DNA of 64,000 nt from the NCBI GenBank assembly GCA_029907255.1, contig JARYMF010000003.1, positions 1-64,000 on the forward strand, in the 5' to 3' direction. The DNA comes from Armatimonadota bacterium (lineage in GTDB: Bacteria > Armatimonadota > UBA5829 > DTJY01). This document shows, in pieces, positions 33,275 through 40,809 of the stretch (positions within the stretch are counted from its first letter, which is position 1; every line of letters begins with the position of its first letter). The notes under the pieces are model-generated. The model saw only the letters and a program-made list of their open reading frames with translations, searched no databases and had not been told where the DNA came from. Made by a program: the position numbers and the translations under genes.

Positions 33275-34504
33275 TTAGGTCGGTGTTAACCGTTGGACTA
33301 TATTTTTGTGTTCGAACCCATGGGTTTTCGGTTGGAGTTCCAAGTCTACCAGCGACGCACGCTTCACAGTGAATTCGCCGTATTTGTCGTTAATGCTGTC
33401 TAAGACTTTCAGCAAATTTCTATACCGGCGATTGGTAAAGAGTTCCAATTGGTATATTCCTTTGATTAAGTTCGATACAGATACCCCTACCAAGCGTATA
33501 TGGCGTTTATCTTCTTGCTGCTGGGATAGTATGGAAGCAGCTACTTTGTATATAGCATAGCCGTCATCAAGGTATTCTGAAGTGCTTTTCTGCCGGCAGA
33601 AAGTGTCCATATCCTCATATCGGAGAATGAGCGTTACAGTTCTACCGGCGTAGTTTTGCTTTCTTAATCTTCTGCCTACCATTTCCGACAAACGTAACAA
33701 GTGGCGATGGACCAAATCCCAATCACGTGTGTTGTGGTTTAGTGTATAGGAGTGGCCTATAGATTTGAGGTCAGGCACGCTGTAGTACGGAATTACTGGC
33801 GAGCGGTCTATGCCGTTTCCCATTTCATGTAAGATATTCCCTAGGATGCCAAATCTTCGCTTGAGCGATTCGACTGGAACGCGTCCGAGTGCACCCGCAG
33901 TGGTAATTCCCATTCTTTCCAGTCGAATTCGCGTTTTCTCTCCAATTCCGTGAAGCTTTTCTACAGGCAGGTCCTCAAGCAGGTCTTTTACCTCTTCGGG
34001 TTTTATCTCCGTCAAGCCATCGGGTTTTTTCATGCCGGCGGCTAGTTTAGAAAGCAACTTGTTCGGTCCAATACCGATTGAACAGGTCAATCCCAACTCT
34101 GTACGTATGCGTTGTTTGATTGACCGAGCGATTTCCCATGCGCCGCCAAATCTATCTTGTATGTCGGTGACGTCCAGGAAGCACTCGTCAATAGAATAAA
34201 TCTCCATTCGGTCGGTATACTCTGCGCAGATTTGGAATACACGGCTTGCGGTGTCCATGTACTTCCATGGGTTTCCTTCGACCCATATGGCGTTTGGGCA
34301 GAGTACCAGGGCTTTTGCGAGCGGCATTCCGGACTGAATTCCATAGGGTCGGGCTTCATAACTAGCTGCTGCTACCACCGAGCGCCGGCTTGGGGAACCA
34401 CCTACCAAAACTGGCTTTCCTCGCAGGCGGTCGTTGGACATTTGCTCGATATTCGCAAAAAACGCATTCATGTCGACTAATAGAATAATGCGCCTTTTCT
34501 CCAT
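33275..34504 (-). CDS. dinB: DNA polymerase IV (Y-family, DinB)
   Basis: 409 residues. Y-family signatures are 'LLVDMNAFFANIEQ' and 'YSIDECFLDVT', holding the catalytic acidic residues, with 'VAAASYEARPYGIQSGMPLA' between them. Helix-hairpin-helix motifs 'LHGIGEKTRIRLERMGI' and a little-finger domain follow. The sequence 'YQLELF' near residue 365 is a canonical beta-clamp-binding motif. It performs translesion synthesis. The start lies 3 bases after the stop of the small upstream gene, so both are read from the LexA-controlled promoter at 34837-34865. Confidence 0.96.
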   Translation of the reverse strand: MEKRRIILLVDMNAFFANIEQMSNDRLRGKPVLVGGSPSRRSVVAAASYEARPYGIQSGMPLAKALVLCPNAIWVEGNPWKYMDTASRVFQICAEYTDRMEIYSIDECFLDVTDIQDRFGGAWEIARSIKQRIRTELGLTCSIGIGPNKLLSKLAAGMKKPDGLTEIKPEEVKDLLEDLPVEKLHGIGEKTRIRLERMGITTAGALGRVPVESLKRRFGILGNILHEMGNGIDRSPVIPYYSVPDLKSIGHSYTLNHNTRDWDLVHRHLLRLSEMVGRRLRKQNYAGRTVTLILRYEDMDTFCRQKSTSEYLDDGYAIYKVAASILSQQQEDKRHIRLVGVSVSNLIKGIYQLELFTNRRYRNLLKVLDSINDKYGEFTVKRASLVDLELQPKTHGFEHKNIVQRLTPT

Positions 34505-34507
34505 GGT

Positions 34508-34756
34508 CTACTCCGTGTAAACTCGGTCCAATATCCATTCAAGCGTGCGGGAATTGAAGCATAGCTCGTAAGTGTTAATACCATCGGTTACGGCGTAATA
34601 ATGGAGTTTTGCGGAACCTTGGTTGCTCTTCCAAGTAAAATTGATTTTCTTCACTTTGTAGTATCTATCTCGCCATCGAAACCAGATGGGGAAGACTCGC
34701 CGACCTTCAAAAGCTGCACAGACGCGAATGTTTTCATCTATCCGTGTGGCTTCCAT
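34508..34756 (-). CDS. small protein cotranscribed with dinB (DUF6504-like)
   Basis: 82 residues. It has 'EGRRVFPIWFRWRDRYYKVKKI' (positions about 17-38) and ends 'YELCFNSRTLEWILDRVYTE'. The layout, a short beta-rich protein with several conserved aromatic residues, resembles DUF6504 proteins, which I recall from SOS-mutasome neighbourhoods of Actinobacteria and Deinococci. That family link is tentative. It precedes dinB by 3 bases and is the first gene after the LexA box, so a role with the translesion polymerase is likely. Its ribosome site AGAAGG lies in the loop of a small hairpin GTTAC/GTAAC (34760-34774). Confidence 0.7.
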   Translation of the reverse strand: MEATRIDENIRVCAAFEGRRVFPIWFRWRDRYYKVKKINFTWKSNQGSAKLHYYAVTDGINTYELCFNSRTLEWILDRVYTE

Positions 34757-34821
34757 AGTGTTACCTTCTGTAACCTAGAGTTGCTTTTGTTTTTGCCCAC
34801 GATTGCACGCTGGAGTGTTAT

Positions 34822-34835
34822 CGAACATACGTTCG
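34822..34835. promoter_or_regulatory. LexA (SOS) box
   Basis: CGAACATACGTTCG matches the Gram-positive-type SOS box CGAAC-N4-GTTCG exactly. It begins one base after the -10 box of the minus-strand promoter and covers the predicted start site, so bound LexA would block transcription of the small gene and dinB. Confidence 0.88.
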
Positions 34836-34836
34836 T

Positions 34837-34865
34837 ATTATAGGTTGCCTAGCTATTTTTGTCAA
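34837..34865 (-). promoter_or_regulatory. consensus promoter of the small gene-dinB operon
   Basis: On the minus strand TTGACA (34865-34860), exactly 17 bases, then TATAAT (34842-34837). Both hexamers are full consensus. Such a strong promoter is normally kept silent by a tight repressor, consistent with the adjacent LexA box. Confidence 0.88.
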
Positions 34866-34930
34866 GACTAAATTTGAGGTTAGACCCCAGGCAAACTATT
34901 TGGTATAATCCCGATGTCTGGAGGAATACG

Positions 34931-35392
34931 ATGAGACAGCAGGGACGTAAAGTCATAGCTATTAACAGGCGGGCGCGACATGAGTACTTTATTGAGGAGA
35001 CTTATGAGGCGGGAATTTGCCTTGCTGGCACTGAAGTAAAAAGCGTTCGCGCAGGAAAAGTGAGCCTTCAAGAAAGCTTTGCGCGCGTTGAGAATGGCGA
35101 GGTTTGGCTCTATAACATGTATATCGCACCGTATGAGTTCGGCACGCGATTTAATCTTGACCCTCGGAGACCTAGGAAACTCCTTCTGCACCGTAATGAA
35201 ATTCGGCGACTTATGGCATGGACTCAACAGAAAGGGCTTACGCTAATCCCCTTGCAACTTTATTTTGAGCGCGGATATGCGAAAATAGAGCTTGGCGTAT
35301 GTCGCGGCAAGAAGCTTTATGATAAAAGACAAGCCATAGCAGAGCGTGATGCTCGTCGCGAAGCACTTCGCTCGATGACTGGTCGTGAGTGA
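34931..35392 (+). CDS. smpB: SsrA-binding protein
   Basis: 153 residues from the ATG at 34931, preceded by GGAGGAATACG; the longer open frame from 34859 runs into the dinB promoter region and is rejected. SmpB delivers tmRNA to stalled ribosomes for trans-translation. Motifs are '[20 protein letters not shown]', '[20 protein letters not shown]', 'YIAPYEFG' and the basic C-terminal tail '[19 protein letters not shown]'. A TATAAT lies at 34904-34909, 21 bases before the start, but its -35 is weak. No tmRNA gene was recognised in the window. Divergent from dinB. Confidence 0.96.
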   Translation: MRQQGRKVIAINRRARHEYFIEETYEAGICLAGTEVKSVRAGKVSLQESFARVENGEVWLYNMYIAPYEFGTRFNLDPRRPRKLLLHRNEIRRLMAWTQQKGLTLIPLQLYFERGYAKIELGVCRGKKLYDKRQAIAERDARREALRSMTGRE

Positions 35393-35640
35393 GTGCTTTA
35401 CGAATAGCGGCTTTCATTAAAGCTTGGCGCTGATTATCCTTAGTGCGTGTGTAATTACCTATTAAGGATACTTTTGCATGGTGTGGGACTGATTCTTCGC
35501 TTTTAGTTGGGTGGTTCCCCTTTTTAAATTTGGGAAAAGACCGCATTTCAGTGGTGATTTATTCAGCATAGTAAGCCGATATATAAGAATGAACGCCTAT
35601 TGGTAGTATTAGCCATCAATTTCTTTTTAGGAAGGGCAAT

Positions 35641-38600
35641 ATGAAAGGGCGCGTGCTAATTTTTCATGAGCAAGGTTTCCCATTCATAGACACTGTCGAG
35701 ATTGATTCTAAAAAGCTGATAGAGGCGCTGCCTCCTGTGGATTCTGTGCGAACAGTTGGGATAGAGGATTTAAAAAAGGAATTAAGCGAAGGACGCTGCA
35801 ATTTATTGGTTAATCCCTATGGTTCGGCTTTCCCAAAAGCAGCTTGGCCTGAAATATTAGCTTATCTCAAATCTGGCGGCTGCATCTTGAACTTGGGGGG
35901 TGCACCCTTTAGCGTTCCTGTGAGAAGAGATGGTGATAGCTGGCGACAGGAGATGCGCCAGACAGCGTATCATCGAGAGCTTGGCATCAACCAAGTCTAC
36001 CCTGTTTCAACGAATTCTGTTACGTCATATGAGACTTTGGAAACCGAACCGCTTCTATCCGGTCTAATTGATGAATTCTCATGCAGATTAGTATATGAAC
36101 TCCAGGTTAGATTAACGTCCAAACCCGACCACCCTGGCCAGATAGGAAGTTCAGGAGCAAGGGAAGCAATCATACGTCCCCTAATACATGGGCTGGATTC
36201 AAATGGTAGACGAATAGTAGCACCAATTATCGCTTTGGACCGCATATTCGGACGTTTTGCTGGGGGGCGATGGGTCTTTGCCAATTTTACTGCGGATTCC
36301 ATGCCTAGGAAGGAAATTATTACTCGTCTGGCTGGGTTTGCATTGATTGGGGCGCATGAATTTGAAATTAGGCCATCCTTTGCGTGCTATTACCCAGAGG
36401 AAAGAGCGGCATTAGTTGTTCATGCAAACAGATTCAAGGATTCTAAGGATGAGACTTCCAAACTAAGCCTTTTTTTAACGGTGCGGAAGGAAAATATAAC
36501 CATTCTTCAGGAGAATTTGGATATCAGTGATTTCCGCTCACCATACTATCTCGTGGTCCCTCTTAAAGTACCTCTTAGTCCAGGTGTTTACACCGTTCAG
36601 GCAAGGCTTTCAACGGGCAATGCTGAGCTGACAGATAAATATGCAGATTATTATACAACTGGGTTTTGGTGTTATGACAGCGCATTGGTTAAAATGACCC
36701 AACCACTAACTGCAGGAAAGGATTATTTCATGCGTGGCGACAAACCATCACCACTTGTTGGGACCACGTATATGGCTTCCGATGTTCATCGAAAGTTCCT
36801 TCTAGAGCCAAACGTTGCTGTTTGGGAACGTGATTTTGCCGAGATGAAAGCAGCAGGTATCAATATTGTTCGCACGGGCCTGTGGACAACATTTAGGCAT
36901 GTGATGCTGGACCCAGGCGCACCCAATGAAGGTGCAATGCGAGCGGTAACTGCTTTCATGCTTACAGCGGCAAAATATGAAATGCCTGTCATTTTTACCT
37001 TATTCACTTTTGCGCCGGAAGCGTTCGAAGGAGAGAACCCATATTTGGATCCTCGGAGCCTTCAAGGACAACAAGAGTTTGTCTCGGCTTTCGCTAAGCG
37101 ACTAGCGCCGTTTAACAATGTTATGTGGGACCTAATAAATGAGCCTTCAATACCCGGTCATGGTAGATTTTGGCGCAGTCGGCCTAACCATGACAAGTGG
37201 GAGGAACAGGCATGGAAAAAGTGGATAGAAGAGCGGCATCCTGACAAAGAGGAGCTGACGGAAAAGTGGCGGCTAACATGTGGTAGCTCGATTAGTTTGC
37301 CTTCGCTGGAAGATTTTGAGGACAAGTTCGTTTATCGGGGCGAAGGTCACCTGCGAGTGTTAGATTACCGTCTTTTTGCACAGGACATTTTCAACAATTG
37401 GGTAAGAATTATGACTAATTGCATTCGTGCTAATGGCAATCCAAAACAGCTCATAACAGTTGGACAGGACGAAGGTGGAGCAAGCGAGCGCCCCAACCCC
37501 CAGTTCCACTGGAAAGAGGTTGATTTCACTAGCACACATACGTGGTGGCTAAACGACGACCTCCTTTGGTCAGGGCTGACGAGCAAAGTTCCTGAAAAGC
37601 CAAGTGTCGTAGAAGAAACTGGCATAATGCACATAGAGGAACCTGGTCGTACGGCGAGACGAACCGAGGAAGACTGCAGAAACTTGCTCGAGCGAAAATT
37701 GGTAATGGCTTTTGCTTCCGGATGTGCCGGGTTTATCGAATGGATATGGAACACAAACATTTACATGCCGGACGATAATGAGGCTGCTATAGGATTCCAT
37801 AGGGCTGATTTAACGGCTAAACCAGAACTTGAGATAATTCCCAGGATTAAAGATTTCGTTGTAAAAGCCAGGCAATATATGATTGGTCGCGAAATTGAAC
37901 CCGTAGTAATGGTTATACCTTACTCGAGCATGTACAGCGTTCGCGACCTTGCTTCTTCGGCTGTTCGAATGGCAGTCCGGGTAATGCACTATCATTGTGG
38001 CGTGCCTATGCGAGTCGTAGGTGAGTACTCGCTTGAAAATCTAGGGAAACCAAGGTTGATAATTCTTCCATCCCCAAGAGTCCTAAGCAATCAGGCATGG
38101 GAAAAGTTAATAAGGGCAGTAGAAGAGGGCGCAGTAATGCTTGTTACTGGACCGATTGAATGGGATGAGTACAGGCGTCCGACAGAACGGTTGTCGAGAA
38201 TAGGCATACACACCGAAACCCAACCCGTCAGCCGCGAGGAGAGAATAATTATATTGGGCGATGAATTTCGCCTTAGCTTTGGTGGTGAGAAGATACATCG
38301 GGTAGATAAAGCAGTGGTTAGTGGGCAAGCGAACATTATCAAAAATGAGACAATTGGCGCAGGCAAACTGATATTTGCTTCGTTGCCATTTGAATTAGCA
38401 GACAATTCGGAGCCACTAGCAGCCCTTTACTCATTTGCCCTAAAGCAAGCAGCGGTAATATCACCGTTCAAAATTGAAACAGAAGCGCTCGATCCAGGGG
38501 TTTTAATTAGGCCGCTTTTATTCAAAGAAGCGATACTTTACACAATTGTCTCAGAAACTAATATGGATAGGCAGTTCGATTTGACAGATATGCAAAGCGG

Positions 38601-38706
38601 CAAAACACTAAAAGTAAGAGTACCTTCACAGCGTGCGGTTATGTTCCTCATTGATCGCATTAGAGGACAAATCCTGGCTGAGTATGGTTGCTCGGTAGAG
38701 GGATAG
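35641..38706 (+). CDS. large clan GH-A glycoside hydrolase with GATase1-like ends
   Basis: 1021 residues with no signal peptide; AGGAAGGGCAAT precedes the ATG. Residues 1-240 look like a class I glutamine-amidotransferase-like fold ('GRCNLLVNPYGSAFPKAAW', 'YLKSGGCILNLGG'). A beta-sandwich region follows, then a TIM barrel at about 350-760. The acid/base motif is 'WDLINEPSIPG' (Glu 501) and the nucleophile motif is 'VVEETGIMH' (Glu 659). Residues 775-960 again look GATase-like ('PRLIILPSPRVLSNQAWEKL', 'GAVMLVTGPIEWDEY'), as in the trimerisation domain of GH42 enzymes. Family is uncertain within clan A (GH5/GH42-like). Probably acts on an oligosaccharide inside the cell. Confidence 0.75.
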   Translation: MKGRVLIFHEQGFPFIDTVEIDSKKLIEALPPVDSVRTVGIEDLKKELSEGRCNLLVNPYGSAFPKAAWPEILAYLKSGGCILNLGGAPFSVPVRRDGDSWRQEMRQTAYHRELGINQVYPVSTNSVTSYETLETEPLLSGLIDEFSCRLVYELQVRLTSKPDHPGQIGSSGAREAIIRPLIHGLDSNGRRIVAPIIALDRIFGRFAGGRWVFANFTADSMPRKEIITRLAGFALIGAHEFEIRPSFACYYPEERAALVVHANRFKDSKDETSKLSLFLTVRKENITILQENLDISDFRSPYYLVVPLKVPLSPGVYTVQARLSTGNAELTDKYADYYTTGFWCYDSALVKMTQPLTAGKDYFMRGDKPSPLVGTTYMASDVHRKFLLEPNVAVWERDFAEMKAAGINIVRTGLWTTFRHVMLDPGAPNEGAMRAVTAFMLTAAKYEMPVIFTLFTFAPEAFEGENPYLDPRSLQGQQEFVSAFAKRLAPFNNVMWDLINEPSIPGHGRFWRSRPNHDKWEEQAWKKWIEERHPDKEELTEKWRLTCGSSISLPSLEDFEDKFVYRGEGHLRVLDYRLFAQDIFNNWVRIMTNCIRANGNPKQLITVGQDEGGASERPNPQFHWKEVDFTSTHTWWLNDDLLWSGLTSKVPEKPSVVEETGIMHIEEPGRTARRTEEDCRNLLERKLVMAFASGCAGFIEWIWNTNIYMPDDNEAAIGFHRADLTAKPELEIIPRIKDFVVKARQYMIGREIEPVVMVIPYSSMYSVRDLASSAVRMAVRVMHYHCGVPMRVVGEYSLENLGKPRLIILPSPRVLSNQAWEKLIRAVEEGAVMLVTGPIEWDEYRRPTERLSRIGIHTETQPVSREERIIILGDEFRLSFGGEKIHRVDKAVVSGQANIIKNETIGAGKLIFASLPFELADNSEPLAALYSFALKQAAVISPFKIETEALDPGVLIRPLLFKEAILYTIVSETNMDRQFDLTDMQSGKTLKVRVPSQRAVMFLIDRIRGQILAEYGCSVEG

Positions 38707-38808
38707 ATTTAAAGCCCCGAATTGTTCAATTTAACGAGAAATTACTGGCTTAAGATTCTAGAGCTGGAAGAATTATCACAATTATAATTAGCATTAAATA
38801 AAAATTGT

Positions 38809-38824
38809 ATGAAAACGATTGCAT
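38809..38824. promoter_or_regulatory. LacI-family-type operator
   Basis: ATGAAAACGATTGCAT fits the pattern ATG-N-AA-N-CG-N-TT-N-CAT at every fixed position, the general form of LacI/CcpA-family sites. It lies 64 bases upstream of the methyltransferase start and 103 bases after the large glycosidase. No LacI regulator gene is in the window. Confidence 0.45.
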
Positions 38825-38887
38825 AAGTTGCCGATAAGAAGAATGTGAGCGTCAAGGAAGATTTTTTATATGGAGGAAAAACACTGA

Positions 38888-39685
38888 ATGTGTGCAGTAG
38901 CTCGGTATTCCGACTACGATGATTTTGCGTTTTTCTATAACAAATATTGGGGCAAGGGGTGTTGCGATTTAATAATACCTGTTCTTGACAAGTTATTATT
39001 GCCAAAATTGCCAAAAGGAGCCCATATTCTTGACCTATGCTGTGGGACAGGCCAAATTGCACACGCGCTTACCGAGCTAGGATATAAAGTAACGGGAATC
39101 GATGGGTCGGCTGAGATGATTCGGTATGCTGAGCAAAATGCGCCGAAAGCTAAGTTTTTTGTCGCTGATGCTCGATATTTTAAATTGCCCCAAGAATTTG
39201 ATGCTACCATTTCTACTTCCGATAGCCTAAACCATGTTATGAATATTAATGAGCTAACAGGTGTTTTCATTAACGTCTATGCTGTTTTAAAGCCAGGAGG
39301 ATGGTTCCTTTTTGATTTAAATTGCGAGAAAACATATGAGTTGCGTAACCAAAAAGTAACTAGCATTGTAAAACCCGACCATGTATGCGTTGTTCGTGGT
39401 ATTTATAAGCCGAGGAAAAAAGTCGGCGAGTTTCAAGTTACAACTTTTAGGCTGATTGGGGAATGGGAACGCAAGGATTTAAAACTGCTACAAAAATGCC
39501 ATTCAATAAGCACAGTAAAGCAAGCCTTAAAACGTGTTGGATTTACAGAAATTCAAACCTTTGATATGAGGAATAAGTTGTTTGCAAATCTCGAGGCGCC
39601 ATTTACTGTTTTCTTATGCAGAAAGCCTTTCGCCTTGTCTAACCACCAAGAAGTTGCTAGCGATCTGCAGCCCAAGGGTACTTAA
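38888..39685 (+). CDS. class I SAM-dependent methyltransferase
   Basis: 265 residues. 'HILDLCCGTGQIAHALTELG' is motif I, 'VTGIDGSAEMIRYAEQN' motif II, 'FDATISTSDSLNHVM' motif IV and 'LKPGGWFLFDLN' motif VI. The N-terminal 'DYDDFAFFYNKYWG' resembles the YjiC/Cypemycin-type small-molecule methyltransferase group, whose substrates are mostly unknown. TGGAGG lies 12 bases before the ATG. The last 29 bases overlap the end of the convergent aldo/keto reductase gene. Confidence 0.85.
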   Translation: MCAVARYSDYDDFAFFYNKYWGKGCCDLIIPVLDKLLLPKLPKGAHILDLCCGTGQIAHALTELGYKVTGIDGSAEMIRYAEQNAPKAKFFVADARYFKLPQEFDATISTSDSLNHVMNINELTGVFINVYAVLKPGGWFLFDLNCEKTYELRNQKVTSIVKPDHVCVVRGIYKPRKKVGEFQVTTFRLIGEWERKDLKLLQKCHSISTVKQALKRVGFTEIQTFDMRNKLFANLEAPFTVFLCRKPFALSNHQEVASDLQPKGT

Positions 39686-40637
39686 AGTTATGTACCCAAG
39701 CATGCGTTTTGAGGCGCTCCACTTCGCTGGGAGTGAGGGTTACACTGTCGGAAACCGCGACATTTTCTTCCACATGCTTAATGCTTCTCATTCCTGGTAT
39801 AACGGTTGAGACTGCCGGGTGAGCAAGAATAAACTTAAGTGCTGCTTGTGCCATCGTGCGGTTTTCGTTTTCAACCCATCTGAGCGCCTGCACGTGTTCC
39901 CAGGCTTCTTCCAACCGGCCGCCTGAAAGCCAGCGAGCACGCCAATCGCCTTCTGGGAACTTATAGCCAGGTCCAATCTTGCCTGTTAGAAGTCCTTCTT
40001 CAAAAGGCACCCTTGCTATGATTCCGATGTTATACTCAATGGCAACAGGAAAGAGTTCCTCAGCGGGTTTTTGCTCGAATATGTTGTAAATTACCTGAAT
40101 ACTGTCAACACGACCTGACTTCGCAAGGTTAACCCCGCTTGCGGCATCCCAGTCATTGAGACTAACGCCTATGAATCTTATCTTGCCTTGCTCTTGAAGC
40201 TTTACCATTGCCTCATACCATTCGAGTTCATGATTGAAGCGTTCAGTCCATACGTGGAGTTGCATTAGGTCTATGCAGTCTGTTTCAAGATTTTTGAGGC
40301 TGCGCTCGGTGATTGAGATAATCCAATCTTTTGGGAAGACTTCAGAAACAGGGATGTGAGGAAGAGCAGGCCATTTGTAGTTTTTAGGCATTACTTTGGA
40401 TGCGACGTAGCATCTTTCACCACGTTCGCGAAATGCACGAGCAATCAACCTTTCGCTATGTCCATCGCCGTATCCAGCTGCGGTATCTATGAAATTAATG
40501 CCTAAGTCCATTGCGCGATGGATTGCGGATACGGCAGCATCGTCGTCTCTTGATCCCCATTCACCTCCAATTGCCCATGCGCCGAAACCTATCTCGGAAA
40601 CCTTCAATCCTGTTCTTCCCAAGCTTCTGTATTTCAT
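39657..40637 (-). CDS. aldo/keto reductase
   Basis: 326 residues from the ATG at 40637, which follows CGGAGGTTGAG; 10 more codons are open upstream to 40667 but lack a ribosome site. The NADPH-dependent reductase barrel shows 'LGRTGLKVSEIGFGAWAIGG', catalytic Asp and Tyr in 'FIDTAAGYGDGHSE', Lys in 'CYVASKVMPK' and His in 'LMQLHVW'. The C-terminal 'STVIPGMRSIKHVEENV' binds the cofactor phosphate. It belongs to the AKR group related to YajO/IolS, and reduces sugar-derived or other aldehydes. It probably stands alone. Confidence 0.93.
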   Translation of the reverse strand: MKYRSLGRTGLKVSEIGFGAWAIGGEWGSRDDDAAVSAIHRAMDLGINFIDTAAGYGDGHSERLIARAFRERGERCYVASKVMPKNYKWPALPHIPVSEVFPKDWIISITERSLKNLETDCIDLMQLHVWTERFNHELEWYEAMVKLQEQGKIRFIGVSLNDWDAASGVNLAKSGRVDSIQVIYNIFEQKPAEELFPVAIEYNIGIIARVPFEEGLLTGKIGPGYKFPEGDWRARWLSGGRLEEAWEHVQALRWVENENRTMAQAALKFILAHPAVSTVIPGMRSIKHVEENVAVSDSVTLTPSEVERLKTHAWVHNFKYPWAADR

Positions 40638-40809
40638 CTCAACCTCCGATTTTGCGTTTTCTTGCATAATATATCAAATTCTGGCAAAGCACGCCAATAG
40701 ATTGCATCATAGGCTTGAAGTTTAAGTTTATTTTAGTGTATCCTTAGATTGAACAAATTCAACATGGCGGTAGGAATAACTAGCTCAAGCAAGCATTAGG
40801 AGAAAAGCG

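Noticed and set aside
34859-34930. N-terminal extension of smpB
   Set aside because: It begins at the edge of the dinB promoter and has no SmpB similarity; GGAGGAATACG clearly serves the ATG at 34931.
35435-35470. TATCCTTA/TAAGGATA inverted repeat after smpB as a terminator
   Set aside because: The 20-base loop, short AT-rich arms and lack of a real U run make it too weak to call.
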